NCBI RefSeq assembly: GCF_000147815.2
Contig: NC_015957.1
Coordinates: 5,022,001 to 5,086,000 of the forward strand
Direction of reading: 5' to 3'
Origin: Streptomyces violaceusniger Tu 4113
GTDB taxonomy: Bacteria; Actinomycetota; Actinomycetes; Streptomycetales; Streptomycetaceae
DNA: 64,000 nt
Shown: positions 16,592 to 25,771 of the stretch, piece after piece
Layout of the letters: each line of letters starts with the position of its first letter
How positions within the stretch are numbered: position 1 is the first letter of the stretch
Program-made: the position numbers and the translations under genes
The notes under the pieces: generated by a model
Told to the model about the DNA's origin: nothing
What the model saw: the letters and a program-made list of their open reading frames with translations, nothing else
The model's database searches: none

Positions 16592-16689
16592 TAGTTCATC
16601 GCAACTTCACACCTGGTCGAGTGAGAGGCCGTCGGCGCCGAAGTTGATGACCGTACGGCCTCCGTCGGCCCAGCGGACCGTGACGGCGA

Positions 16690-17060
16690 GGCCGTCCGGA
16701 ACTGCCCCAGCGGTGGCTGCTGGCCGAATGGCCCGCCACCGAGCCAGAGCCGGTGCAGTTCTGGCTCTCGAACCTGCCCTCGGGGATGCCGCGGCCACGC
16801 TGGTGCGGCTGGTCAAGCTCCGCCGGCACATCGAGCACGACTATCGCGAGATGAAACAGGCCCTCGGCCTGGCCCACTGCGAGGGCCGCACCTGGAACGG
16901 CTGGCACCACCACGTCACCCTCGTCTCCGCCGTCCATGCTTTCTGCACCCTGCAGCGGCTGGCACACCACCCAAAAGACACAGCGCAGGTCTGAGCCTCT
17001 ATCAAGTCATCCACCACCTGCGGACAGTCCTCGCCGCCTGGGCTGGCGCATGCCCTACCT
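16690..17060 (+). pseudogene. IS701-like transposase remnant, 3' part with frameshifts
   Basis: Three successive pieces in different frames match the C-terminal third of a DDE transposase. LPQRWLLAEWP is followed by VQFWLSNLPSG; then LVKLRRHIEHDYREMKQALGL, GRTWNGWHHHVTL and AFCTLQRLA; then SLYQVIHHLRTVLAAW and CPTCHRDIP. The N-terminal part is missing and at least two frameshifts are present. On the opposite strand, 16607-16700 encodes a short tail (RWADGGRTVINFGADGLSLDQV) that may be the end of another lost gene. Confidence 0.62.
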
Positions 17061-17063
17061 GCC

Positions 17064-17342
17064 ACCGCGACATACCCACACCTACGAACCTGACCAAGCC
17101 CTACCAGAACCGCTCGCCGCCCACGACAATGCAGTCGACAAGGCCGTGACCGCCGGGTACTGCCTGGCCCGGGATGCAGGCACGATCAAGCAGGCCCGAG
17201 CGGCCAACGCGGCCAAGCTGTTCCCTGACGAGTAGCGGCCGTCAGGCAGACCGCGCAGTGTCCACAGGCGTGGGCCGTCTGGAGCTTCCGGGCGGCCCAC
17301 GTCAATGTCGTAGGTGCTGTTCACGAGGGTTCGTGCTGCCTC
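17064..17342 (+). other. Unassigned stretch before the GH2 gene
   Basis: An open frame ending at TAG 17233-17235 continues from the transposase remnant (YEPDQALPEPLAAHDNAVDKAV and more). It is too short to assign with confidence. From 17236 to 17342 I see no gene or clear site. The regulatory element of the GH2 gene follows. Confidence 0.35.
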
Positions 17343-17396
17343 TAGGCGCTAATTTTTTTGAGTGATAGATTTTCAACCCGAAACATCGCAGTCACT
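17343..17396. promoter_or_regulatory. Conserved glycoside-regulon element, copy B
   Basis: The layout is CTAGGCGCTAATTTTTTTG, then AGTGATAGATTTTCAACC, then CGAAACAT and GTCAC. The core is at 17351-17374 and ends 57 bp before the GH2 ATG at 17432. It is nearly identical to copies D (28711) and E (33970). Confidence 0.78.
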
Positions 17397-17431
17397 CAAG
17401 GCGCGGCGAGCCGACTACTCATGGAGTCCAC

Positions 17432-19873
17432 ATGATCCGCACGTCCTTCAACGACGGCTGGCAGGTCCGGCCCAAGGCCAACCCCTTCGCCGAGCTGTCC
17501 GGTCACGTGGTCCCCTTCCGCCCGGTGACGCTGCCGCACGACGCGATGATCGAGCAGCAGCGGGCCGCCCCGGACGGCGAGGTCACGATGGAGGGCTCCG
17601 CGGGCGCCTACTTCCCCGGCGGGGTCTTCGAGTACCGCAAGACCTTCGCCGTACCGGAGGAGTACCGGGGCAGGCGGATCTTCGTCGAGTTCGAGGGCGT
17701 GTACCGTGACGCGACCGTCTTCATCAACGGCGACTACGCCGGGCAGCGGCCGTACGGCTACTCGCACTTCCGCGTCGACGCCGATCGTTTCCTGCGCTTC
17801 GGGGAGGACAACGAGATCCGGGTCGAGGCCCGTGCCCACCGCGACTCCCGCTGGTACACGGGCGCGGGGATCTACCGCGACACTTGGCTGCTCGTCGGCG
17901 AGGTGGTACGCATCGCGCCCGACGGGGTCCGGGTCACCACACCCGATGTCGACGACTCGCGCGTCGTGGTCGAGGTCGCGACGGACGTGGCCAACGACTC
18001 GATCGAGGTCCATACGGTCGACATCGTCACGGAGATACGGGATGGCTCCGGAGCCGTCGTCGCGAGCGACCACTCCCGGGTGACGGTGTTGCCGGGCGAG
18101 CCCGCCACCGCCCGGCAGCGGCTCTACGTGCCCTCCCCGGCCCTGTGGAGCCCCGAGTCGCCGGACCTCTACGACTGCCACGTGGCACTGAAGGGCGTGG
18201 ACGAGGAGAAGGTCACCTTCGGCATCCGCACGCTGCAGCTCGATCCCGAGCGGGGCCTGCGCCTCAACGGCGAGACCGTGAAGCTGCGCGGCGCCTGCGT
18301 CCACCACGACAACGGGATCCTCGGCGCGGCGACCTACGCCCGCGCCGAGGAACGCCGGGTCGAAATCCTCAAGAACGCCGGGTTCAACGCGATCCGCATC
18401 TCCCATCAGCCGATGAGCAAGGCGATGCTGGCCGCCTGCGACCGCATCGGCATGCTCGTCGTGGACGAGTCGTTCGACATGTGGACGTCCGGCAAGAGCG
18501 AGTTCGACTACAGCCTGAACTTCCCGGAATGGTGGGAGCGCGACATAGAGGCGATGGTCGCCAAGGACTTCAACCACCCCAGCGTGATCATGTACTCGAT
18601 CGGCAACGAGATCCCCGAGACCGGCTCGCCCTTCGGCGCCGCATGGGGACGCAGACTCGCCGAGAAGGTCCGCTGCCTGGACCCCACGCGGTATGTCACC
18701 AACGCCGTCAACGGCATGCTGGCCGTGATGTCCGAACTGGGCGCTCTCCAGCAGCAGTCGTTGGAGCAGGCGGCGGAGGACGGCGCCGGCATCAACACCC
18801 TCATGGCCGACGCGGGCGACGCGATGAACGCGGTCAGCTCCTCGGAGCTGGTCACCGAGCGCACAGCCGAGTCCTTCGCCGTACTCGACGTGGCCGGCAT
18901 GAACTACGCCGAGGCCCGCTACGCCCTGGACCGCGACCTGTTCCCGAACCGGATCATCCTGGGCACCGAGACCTTCTCCACCCGCATCGACGGCAACTGG
19001 CGGCTGGTGAAGCAGTACGGCCATGTCATCGGCGACTTCACCTGGACCGGCTGGGAGTACCTGGGCGAGGTCGGCATAGGCAGGCCTCAGTATGTCCCGG
19101 AGGGCGGGCCGCAGCCCGCCCACAACGCGCCGTATCCGTATCTGGTGGCCGGCTGCGGCGACATCGACATCACCGGCCACCGCCGGCCCGCCTCCTACTA
19201 TCGCGAGATCGTCTTCGGGCTGCGCTCCGAGCCGTACATCGCGGTGCGGCGCCCCGAGCAGCATGGCAAGACATGGGCGGGGTCACCGTGGGCGTGGAGC
19301 GACAGCATCTCCAGCTGGACGTGGCCCGGCTTCGAGGCCGAGCCGGTCACGGTCGAGGTCTACAGCGACGCCGACGAGGTGGAACTCATCGGCAACGGCA
19401 ACTCGTTCGGGCGCCGACCGGTCGGTGAGGAGCACCGGTTCCGCACCGAGTTCGAGGTCGTCTACGTGCCGGGAGAACTGGTCGCCGTCGCCTACCGGGA
19501 CGGCGTCGAGACCGGCCGCACCAGCCTGCGGTGGGCCAACGGCCCGGTGCGGCTGACCGCTGAGGCGGACCGCGAGGTCATTCGGGCCACGGGCGGCGAC
19601 CTGGCCTACGTCACCCTGGCCCTGACCGACGCGGACGGGACTGTGCACACCGCCGCCGACCGCCCGGTGAGCGTGGAGGTCTCCGGAGCGGGCGAACTGA
19701 TCGGATTCGGCAGTTCTGACCCGTCGACGCAGGAGCGGCTCGACGCCACCGAACGCCGCACGTACGAAGGACGCGCACAGGTCGTTCTGCGGCCTACCGC
19801 GGCCGGGAAGATCCGCCTCACGGCGACCGCGCCGGGATGTGATCCGGTGGATGTCGTCGTCACGGCCGAATAG
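17432..19873 (+). CDS. Glycoside hydrolase family 2 (beta-galactosidase-like)
   Basis: An 813-aa protein with GH2 order: sugar-binding jelly roll (FNDGWQVRP; WYTGAGIYRDTWL), an Ig-like domain, the TIM barrel from ~290, and C-terminal Ig/DUF4982-like domains. The acid/base glutamate lies in SIGNEIPE (near residue 393) and the nucleophile in ILGTETF (near 513). There is no signal peptide, so it should cleave imported oligosaccharides or glycosides from the non-reducing end in the cytoplasm. Galactosidase is the commonest activity for this architecture, but glucuronidase or fucosidase-type activities cannot be excluded. It is first gene of a three-gene operon behind element B. Confidence 0.9.
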   Translation: MIRTSFNDGWQVRPKANPFAELSGHVVPFRPVTLPHDAMIEQQRAAPDGEVTMEGSAGAYFPGGVFEYRKTFAVPEEYRGRRIFVEFEGVYRDATVFINGDYAGQRPYGYSHFRVDADRFLRFGEDNEIRVEARAHRDSRWYTGAGIYRDTWLLVGEVVRIAPDGVRVTTPDVDDSRVVVEVATDVANDSIEVHTVDIVTEIRDGSGAVVASDHSRVTVLPGEPATARQRLYVPSPALWSPESPDLYDCHVALKGVDEEKVTFGIRTLQLDPERGLRLNGETVKLRGACVHHDNGILGAATYARAEERRVEILKNAGFNAIRISHQPMSKAMLAACDRIGMLVVDESFDMWTSGKSEFDYSLNFPEWWERDIEAMVAKDFNHPSVIMYSIGNEIPETGSPFGAAWGRRLAEKVRCLDPTRYVTNAVNGMLAVMSELGALQQQSLEQAAEDGAGINTLMADAGDAMNAVSSSELVTERTAESFAVLDVAGMNYAEARYALDRDLFPNRIILGTETFSTRIDGNWRLVKQYGHVIGDFTWTGWEYLGEVGIGRPQYVPEGGPQPAHNAPYPYLVAGCGDIDITGHRRPASYYREIVFGLRSEPYIAVRRPEQHGKTWAGSPWAWSDSISSWTWPGFEAEPVTVEVYSDADEVELIGNGNSFGRRPVGEEHRFRTEFEVVYVPGELVAVAYRDGVETGRTSLRWANGPVRLTAEADREVIRATGGDLAYVTLALTDADGTVHTAADRPVSVEVSGAGELIGFGSSDPSTQERLDATERRTYEGRAQVVLRPTAAGKIRLTATAPGCDPVDVVVTAE

Positions 19874-19959
19874 CCCGGGACCGTGGTACGCGGATCGCCG
19901 ACGTCGATCCCTGACCGTACAGCGCAGCGCATAGAGCCGCACCACCAGGAACGGTGACC

Positions 19960-22092
19960 ATGATCGACCGAGAAGCCCTCGTCCGCCGCCACGCCATCGA
20001 GCTCACCCGGCCCGACCCGGCCCACGTCCTGACGGTCGGCAACGGCGACTTCGCCTACACCGCCGACATCACCGGTATGCAGACCTTCGTCGCCTACCAC
20101 GACCAGTCCGCGGCCTTCGCCGAGCAACGGCTCGCCGTCAACAACGCGACCATGTCGAACTGGGGATGGCACTCGATGCCCAACCCCGACGGGTTCGTCC
20201 TCGACGACGCGATGTCGACATATCAGACGGCACGCGGGCCGGTGCAGTACCCGGACAGGTTCGACACCGCCGCGATGCTCGGCGGCGAGCTGCCCGAGGA
20301 GCTCCGCGCCGGCGCCTGGCTCCACACGAACCCGCACCGGATCGACCTCGGCCGCATCGGCCTGCAACTGTTTCCGGCGCCCGGGGCGGAGCCGGAGACC
20401 TACCCCGAGGCGCTCGCGAACCCCCGTCAGCGACTCGACCTCTGGTCGGGCACCCTCACCAGCAGGTTCGAGTACGCCGGTCAGGAGGTGCGGGTTACCA
20501 CGGTCGCCGACCCGCACCAGTCACGCGTCGCCTTCCGTATCGAGTCGGAGCTCCTGGCGAGCGGCCGCGCCGGTGTCGTGCTGAAGTTCCCCTACGCCAG
20601 CGACGGCTTCTTCCAGACCTCCGACTGGACCTCGCCCGACAAGCACGCGTCGACGCTGGAGCAGTTGGGGGAGCGGGCGGCTCGTATCCGGCGGATGCTC
20701 GACGATACGGCCTACGCGGTACGGCTGGACTGGACCGAAGGCGCGCTGTCCGCGACGGGCGAGCCGCACGTGTTCGTACTGACGCCGACCGGCTCGGCGA
20801 CCGTGCTGGAACTCGTGGCCGGCTTCTCACCCGATGACGAGACCGGCAGCGCAACCTTCGCGGCCGTGTCCGACGCGGCAGCCGCGTGGTGGCGCGACTT
20901 CTGGACCTCGGGCGCGGCCGTCGACTTCGCGGGCAGCACCGATCCGCGGGCGGCGGAGCTGGAGCGCCGGGTCGTCCTGTCGCAGTACCTGACCGCCGTG
21001 CACGGCTCGGGCTCGCTCCCGCCGCAGGAGTCGGGACTGGTCGCCAACTCCTGGTTCGGCAAGTTCCACCTGGAGATGCACTGGTGGCACGCGGCTCACT
21101 TCGCCGCCTGGGGACGCCCCCGGCTGCTCGCCCGCAGCATGGACTGGTACCTGTCCGCCCTGGACTCAGCCCGCGAGACCGCCCGGCGCCAGAGCTATGA
21201 CGGCGCCCGCTGGCCCAAGCAGGTCGGCCCGGACGGCCGGGAGAGCCCGTCGGAGATCGGCGCGCTGCTCATCTGGCAGCAACCCCATCCCCTCTACCTG
21301 CTCGAACTGCTCCACCGCGCCCTACCGGCCGACCGGCGCGCGGAGTTGGTCACCCGCTTCGCCGAACTCGTCGAGGAGACCGGCATGTTCATGGCCTCCT
21401 TCGTCGAGGAGCGCTCCGGCATTTACCACCTGCCCGCCCCGGTGATGCCTGCGCAGGAGTTCTACGACGCGAGGACCACCGAGGACCCCACCTTCGAACT
21501 CGCCTACTGGTGGTGGGGTTTGGAGATCGCCCAGTTCTGGCGGGAACGCCTCGGCCTGGAACGCAACAGGCAGTGGCAGGATATTCAGGACAACCTGGCC
21601 GCCCCCCACCAGAACAAGGGGACCTACACGGCGATCGCGGCCGAGCCCTTTCTGCGCCGCGACGACCACCCCTCCCTCCTGTGCGCACTCGGTGTCGTCC
21701 CCGCCGGCCCGCTCACGGATCCGGGCGTCATGGAGGCCACGCTCCTCGACGTCCTCGACGACTGGCAGTGGGAGTCCGCCTGGGGTTGGGACTTCCCGGC
21801 CGCGGCGATGACCGCCACCCGGGTGGGCCGCCCGGACCTCGCGGTGGACGCCCTGCTCATGGACACCCCGAAGAACGCTTACTCGGCGGTCGGACATGCC
21901 CCGCAGATCGGCAGCCTCCTGCCGCTCTACAACCCGGCCAACGGCGGCCTCCTCGCCGCCGTCTCCCTCATGGCCGCCGGCTGGGAGTCCTCCGACACCG
22001 GCATCGGCACCGTCCCCGACACCGACTGTCCGGGCTTCCCGCGCGACGGCAGCTGGCAGGTGCAGCACGAGGGCTTCACCGTCTGGCCCTGA
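19960..22092 (+). CDS. Predicted six-hairpin glycosidase (GH65/GH95-like fold), family unclear
   Basis: A 710-aa cytoplasmic protein without signal peptide. The N-terminal half looks like a beta-sandwich (VGNGDFAYTADITG). The C-terminal half is rich in aromatic helical segments typical of (alpha/alpha)6 barrels (FHLEMHWWHAAHFAAWGR; FELAYWWWGLEIAQFWRERL; DWQWESAWGWDFPAAAMTA). Proteins of this look are often only labelled hypothetical or GH65-like. No experimentally defined family can be named from sequence here. ATG 19960 follows AGGA; a GTG two codons earlier is also possible. It lies 87 bp after the GH2 gene and 35 bp before a GH3 gene, so it very likely acts on the same glycoside. Confidence 0.75.
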   Translation: MIDREALVRRHAIELTRPDPAHVLTVGNGDFAYTADITGMQTFVAYHDQSAAFAEQRLAVNNATMSNWGWHSMPNPDGFVLDDAMSTYQTARGPVQYPDRFDTAAMLGGELPEELRAGAWLHTNPHRIDLGRIGLQLFPAPGAEPETYPEALANPRQRLDLWSGTLTSRFEYAGQEVRVTTVADPHQSRVAFRIESELLASGRAGVVLKFPYASDGFFQTSDWTSPDKHASTLEQLGERAARIRRMLDDTAYAVRLDWTEGALSATGEPHVFVLTPTGSATVLELVAGFSPDDETGSATFAAVSDAAAAWWRDFWTSGAAVDFAGSTDPRAAELERRVVLSQYLTAVHGSGSLPPQESGLVANSWFGKFHLEMHWWHAAHFAAWGRPRLLARSMDWYLSALDSARETARRQSYDGARWPKQVGPDGRESPSEIGALLIWQQPHPLYLLELLHRALPADRRAELVTRFAELVEETGMFMASFVEERSGIYHLPAPVMPAQEFYDARTTEDPTFELAYWWWGLEIAQFWRERLGLERNRQWQDIQDNLAAPHQNKGTYTAIAAEPFLRRDDHPSLLCALGVVPAGPLTDPGVMEATLLDVLDDWQWESAWGWDFPAAAMTATRVGRPDLAVDALLMDTPKNAYSAVGHAPQIGSLLPLYNPANGGLLAAVSLMAAGWESSDTGIGTVPDTDCPGFPRDGSWQVQHEGFTVWP

Positions 22093-22126
22093 CCGTCCGA
22101 CCACCCGTAAACGAAAGAGACCTGAC

Positions 22127-24487
22127 ATGGCCACTGGTGAATGGAACCCTGACGACATCGCACGCCTGGTCTCCCGGCTGACGCTGGAACAAAAGGTCGC
22201 ACAACTCAGCGGCCTGAACACCCCCGAACTCTTCGGACAGCCAGACGAAGATCTTCCGAACGTCCCCGGCATCGATGCCGGCCGCCTGAAGCAGCTACGT
22301 CCGCACGGTCTGGGGCACCTCTCACTGGCCTGGTTCCTCGGCGGGGACGCCGACACCCTGCGCACGCAACTCGCCAAGATCCAGGCCGGCGTGCGGGAGG
22401 TGACGCCGTTCGGGATCGGCGCGCTGGTGCACATCGAGGGCATCAACGGCTTCCTGCACGCCTCCGGTTCACAGTTCCCCACGGCGTGGGCGCAGGCGAC
22501 GACCTGGGATCCGGCGCTGGTCCGGCAGGCCTCCGCCGTGACGTCCGCGCACACACGGGACGCCGGGATCCAGCTGCTCTTCGCGCCGGTCATGGACATC
22601 AACCGCGACCCGCGCTGGGGCCGCGTGCACGAGACGTACGGCGAGGACCCGGAGCTGGCGGCGCAGCTGTCCGTCGCGTTCGTCCAAGGCGTGCACCAGG
22701 AAGAAGGCGTCCTTGCGACCGGCAAGCACTTCCTGGGCTACGGCAACTCGGAGGGCGCCCTGAACCAGGCGGCGACCCAACTCGGACGCCGGGCCCTGAT
22801 CGACGAGTACGCCGAGCCGTTCCGCCGTGCGATCGCCGAGGCGGGACTGGCGGCGGTGATGAACTCGTACAACGAGATCGACGGCGTGCCCGTGGCCGCG
22901 AACCACTGGCTGCTGACCGAATTCCTGCGCGGGACCCTCGGTTTCGACGGGCTGGTGCTCGGCGACTACGACGCGGTCAACATGCTGCGGACCCACCACC
23001 GCGCCGCCCGCACGGAGGGTGAGGCCGCGGTTCAGGCACTGTCCGCCGGGCTCGACGTCGAACTCCCGGGCAACACGAACTACGTGTCCCTGGTGGACGA
23101 GGTCGCCGCCGGGCGTCTGGACGAGAAGGTCGTCGACGTGGCCGTGGGCCGGGTGCTGGCCGTCAAGGCCCGCGTCGGACTCGTCCCGGACTTCGGACCA
23201 CGCCCCGCGCCGGCGGTGCGTCCGGACCGCGCGGAGGCCGCCGAGATCCGCCGCGCCCTCGCCGCCCGCAGCACCGTCCTGCTCCAGAACGACGGCACCC
23301 TGCCCCTGACACCGGGGGAGCGCCGGATCGTCGTCGTCGGCCCCGCCGCCGACGAGCTCCGGATCCACTTCGGCGCGTACACCTCCGTCTCCAACGCCGA
23401 GATGCCGCTGGGCATGATGGCGGTCATGGAGGGCAGGGTCCCCGGAGTCGATCCGGGGACCTTCAACTTCACGGACATCTTCCAGACCCGGATGCCCGGC
23501 ATGGACGCCACCTTCGAGGGCGTGGCCCGCGACATCCACCCCGAGGCCCGTACCGTGTTCGACGGGCTCAAGGCATTGGACGCGAAGGTCGACTTCGTGT
23601 CACTGGGCCGCTTCGAGAAGGACGATTCCCAGGACGCCGAAATGGTGCGGGCCGCCGTGGCCGACGCCGACCTGGTCCTCGCGGTCCTCGGCGAACGCAC
23701 CGGCTGGGTCGGCAACAACACCGCAGGCGAGGGCCAGACCTCGGTCTCTCCGTCTCTGCCCGGCGATCAGGAGGACCTCCTGGACCACCTGGCCGCCACG
23801 GGTAAGCCGCTGGTGACCGTGATCGTCTCCGGTCGGCCGTTGCTGCTGGGGAAGGCGGCCCGGGCCTCCAACGCCATCCTGCTCGCGCCGCTCCTCGGCG
23901 AGGAGGCGGGCACCACGATCGCGCACACCTTGTACGGCCTGATCAACCCCAGCGGCAAGCTGCCCAGCACCTTCCCGCGCCACCTGGGCCAGATCCCTCT
24001 CTACCACGGCCATCACCACGGCAGCGGCTACGCACACCCCACCGGCACCCGCCACGGCTACGGCGACCTCGACACCCAGGGCCCTCTCTACGCCTTCGGC
24101 CACGGGCTGTCGTACACCGACTTCGAGGTCACGCTGGACGAACAGGGCGGCGCTCAGGACGGGACGGCGGTCGAGGTGGTCCACGGTGTGGTGCGGGCCC
24201 GGCTGACTGTGGTGAACACCGGTGCTGTGGAGGGCGAGACGGTCGTGCAGTTGTACGCGCGCGACGAGTTCGCCTCGGTCGTCCGCCCGGTGCGGCAGCT
24301 CATCGCTTTTGCCCGTGTCGCTCTCGCCGCGGGGGAGCGCAGGAGCATCGTCCTGGAGGCACCTGTGGAGCGGCTGCACTACACCCTGACCGACGGGCGC
24401 CGAGGCATCGAGCCGGGCGACGTCACCGTACTGGCCGGACTCGCCGCCGACGCGCTTTCCTGCGCGGCGACGATCACCGTCGGCTAG
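22127..24487 (+). CDS. Glycoside hydrolase family 3 beta-glucosidase/xylosidase-type (1)
   Basis: A 786-aa GH3 enzyme. The N-terminal (beta/alpha)8 domain has DINRDPRWGRVHETYGEDP and KHFLGYG, with the nucleophile aspartate in VLGDYDAV (near residue 280). The (alpha/beta)6 sandwich follows, and a fibronectin-III-like C-terminal domain has YTDFEVTLDE. There is no signal peptide. ATG 22127 is chosen because the coding match begins there; the frame runs open upstream inside the previous gene. GH3 members of this build remove beta-linked glucose, xylose or arabinose from oligosaccharides and plant glycosides. It is last in the GH2 operon, and a hairpin follows at 24521. Confidence 0.91.
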   Translation: MATGEWNPDDIARLVSRLTLEQKVAQLSGLNTPELFGQPDEDLPNVPGIDAGRLKQLRPHGLGHLSLAWFLGGDADTLRTQLAKIQAGVREVTPFGIGALVHIEGINGFLHASGSQFPTAWAQATTWDPALVRQASAVTSAHTRDAGIQLLFAPVMDINRDPRWGRVHETYGEDPELAAQLSVAFVQGVHQEEGVLATGKHFLGYGNSEGALNQAATQLGRRALIDEYAEPFRRAIAEAGLAAVMNSYNEIDGVPVAANHWLLTEFLRGTLGFDGLVLGDYDAVNMLRTHHRAARTEGEAAVQALSAGLDVELPGNTNYVSLVDEVAAGRLDEKVVDVAVGRVLAVKARVGLVPDFGPRPAPAVRPDRAEAAEIRRALAARSTVLLQNDGTLPLTPGERRIVVVGPAADELRIHFGAYTSVSNAEMPLGMMAVMEGRVPGVDPGTFNFTDIFQTRMPGMDATFEGVARDIHPEARTVFDGLKALDAKVDFVSLGRFEKDDSQDAEMVRAAVADADLVLAVLGERTGWVGNNTAGEGQTSVSPSLPGDQEDLLDHLAATGKPLVTVIVSGRPLLLGKAARASNAILLAPLLGEEAGTTIAHTLYGLINPSGKLPSTFPRHLGQIPLYHGHHHGSGYAHPTGTRHGYGDLDTQGPLYAFGHGLSYTDFEVTLDEQGGAQDGTAVEVVHGVVRARLTVVNTGAVEGETVVQLYARDEFASVVRPVRQLIAFARVALAAGERRSIVLEAPVERLHYTLTDGRRGIEPGDVTVLAGLAADALSCAATITVG

Positions 24488-24520
24488 AACGGCCGGCCGG
24501 ACACGGGACCTGACATCCGG

Positions 24521-24546
24521 GCCCGGCCGTGCCAGGAAGGCCGGGC
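24521..24546 (+). terminator. Hairpin terminator after the GH2-GH3 operon
   Basis: Arms GCCCGGCC (24521-24528) and GGCCGGGC (24539-24546) enclose a 10-nt loop, 33 bp past the GH3 stop and upstream of the TetR gene. Confidence 0.55.
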
Positions 24547-24679
24547 AGGCGCGCCATCGACACCGGTGAGCGCGTCCGCTCTGTCGCGCTGTCGTGCCGT
24601 GGCCGCGTGTCCGTCACGGGACAACAGCGCAGGCCATAAGCCCAGTCGCCGACGAAGAAGATGAAGTACGGTCTGACGC

Positions 24680-25276
24680 GTGACGAACCAGCGAAAACCA
24701 CGAGGCCCGTACCGCAAGAGCGCGGAACGGCGGGAACGGATCCTTCAGGCCGCCTACGAGGCCATCGACGAGCACGGAGAACGCGCCTCCCTGCAGGACA
24801 TCGCCGACCGGGTCGGAGTGACGCAGCCGGCGCTGACGTACTACTTTCCCACGCGCGACGACTTGCTTCTCGCGGTGCTGGAGCGGCGGGACACGCTGGG
24901 GAAGCAGGTCGCCGGTGCGGGAGGGGAAGGCGGGACCTTTGTCGACGGCATGGCGGCGAGCGCCCGCCACACCACCGACCACCCCGGCCTCGCCAAGCTG
25001 TACGTCACGCTCTCGGCGGCGGCCACCGACCCGGGCAGCCCCGCGCACAGCTACTTCACCGAGCGCTATGGGGGCCTCGCGGCCGAGGTCACACGGGACT
25101 TCGAGGAGGGGCAGCGGACCGGCCTGATCCGGGCCGACGAGCCGGCCGGCCACCTGGCCAGGGCGGTGCTGGCGGTCCTCGACGGCCTGCAGATCCAGTG
25201 GATGCACGACCCCACGGTGGACATCGCCGCGATCGCCGAGACGTTCACGCGGATGCTGGCGCCTCCGGCCGAGTGA
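24680..25276 (+). CDS. TetR-family regulator, candidate master of the glycoside regulon
   Basis: A 198-aa TetR protein. The basic N-terminus (RKPRGPYRKSAERRERIL) leads into the HTH (ASLQDIADRVGVTQPALTYYFPTRDDLLLAVLERRD). A ligand-binding C-terminal domain follows. GTG 24680 starts at the first residue of the family alignment. The gene stands in the middle of the glycoside region, between the GH2 operon and the esterase remnant, and element C begins 14 bp after its stop. It is the only regulator inside the set of units sharing the TTTGAGTGATAGATTTTC element. Control of that element by this protein is inference. Confidence 0.9.
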   Translation: MTNQRKPRGPYRKSAERRERILQAAYEAIDEHGERASLQDIADRVGVTQPALTYYFPTRDDLLLAVLERRDTLGKQVAGAGGEGGTFVDGMAASARHTTDHPGLAKLYVTLSAAATDPGSPAHSYFTERYGGLAAEVTRDFEEGQRTGLIRADEPAGHLARAVLAVLDGLQIQWMHDPTVDIAAIAETFTRMLAPPAE

Positions 25277-25290
25277 AGGTACTCAGACGC

Positions 25291-25315
25291 AATTTTTATT
25301 AAATGATAGATTTTC
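25291..25315. promoter_or_regulatory. Conserved glycoside-regulon element, copy C (3' half lost)
   Basis: AATTTTTATTAAATGATAG followed by ATTTTC matches the core but diverges right after TTTC. The GAAACAT part seen in copies A, B, D and E is absent. The bases that follow already encode an esterase without its start codon, so a deletion has probably joined the element to the gene body. Confidence 0.6.
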
Positions 25316-25325
25316 TTTCCTGCCC

Positions 25326-25590
25326 CTTGATCCCTTCCTCGCCGAGAAGACGCACCTTCTGGAGGGCCTCCGTTGGGAGGATGCCCAGACGGACTCCGAG
25401 GCCATGAACCGGTTCATCGAGTACTTCCGTGATCCCGGAGAGTGGAGCATGCCGGACGTCTCAGTCGAGGGCCGCACGGTGCCGGGAGCTCACGGAGAGA
25501 TCCCCGTTCGGATCTACGCCCCGCGGGACGAGCCGCGCCGGGCGCTACTGGGGCTGCACGGCGGCGGGTTCACGGGGGCAACCTTAGCCC
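25326..25590 (+). pseudogene. Alpha/beta-hydrolase (esterase) remnant, 5' part
   Basis: The frame reads LDPFLAEKTHLLEGLRWEDA, then EYFRDPGEWSMPDVSVEGRT, HGEIPVRIYAP and GLHGGGFTG. This is the N-terminal quarter of a hormone-sensitive-lipase-type alpha/beta hydrolase up to the oxyanion-hole motif HGGG. No start codon precedes it where the protein should begin (ATG 25404 is internal). The similarity stops near 25585, so the catalytic Ser, Asp and His are absent from this part. The matching C-terminal tail lies 1.15 kb downstream. Confidence 0.68.
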
Positions 25591-25771
25591 AGGAGATCGT
25601 TGTCCTGGGAGCGGTGGTGATGGATCCAGCTGGTCGGGATCACGGCGGGTTCCTGTTCGGGGCGCGGTTCGGGACGTGCCGCACCGGGAGGCTGCGGCCG
25701 GGGCCGGAACGTCCAGGAAGGTCCGCGGGCAGTGCGCCGGGAGTCTGCAGCCTCCCGGCGGAGCGCGGGGG

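Noticed and set aside
17064..17235. Possible C-terminus of a DNA methyltransferase
   Set aside because: The resemblance (HDNAVDKAV segment) is too short and generic; left as unassigned.
17343..17431. Conserved element read as a riboswitch
   Set aside because: No conserved stem pairs across copies A, B, D and E, and the conservation is in an AT-rich DNA-like block, so a protein-binding promoter element is more likely.
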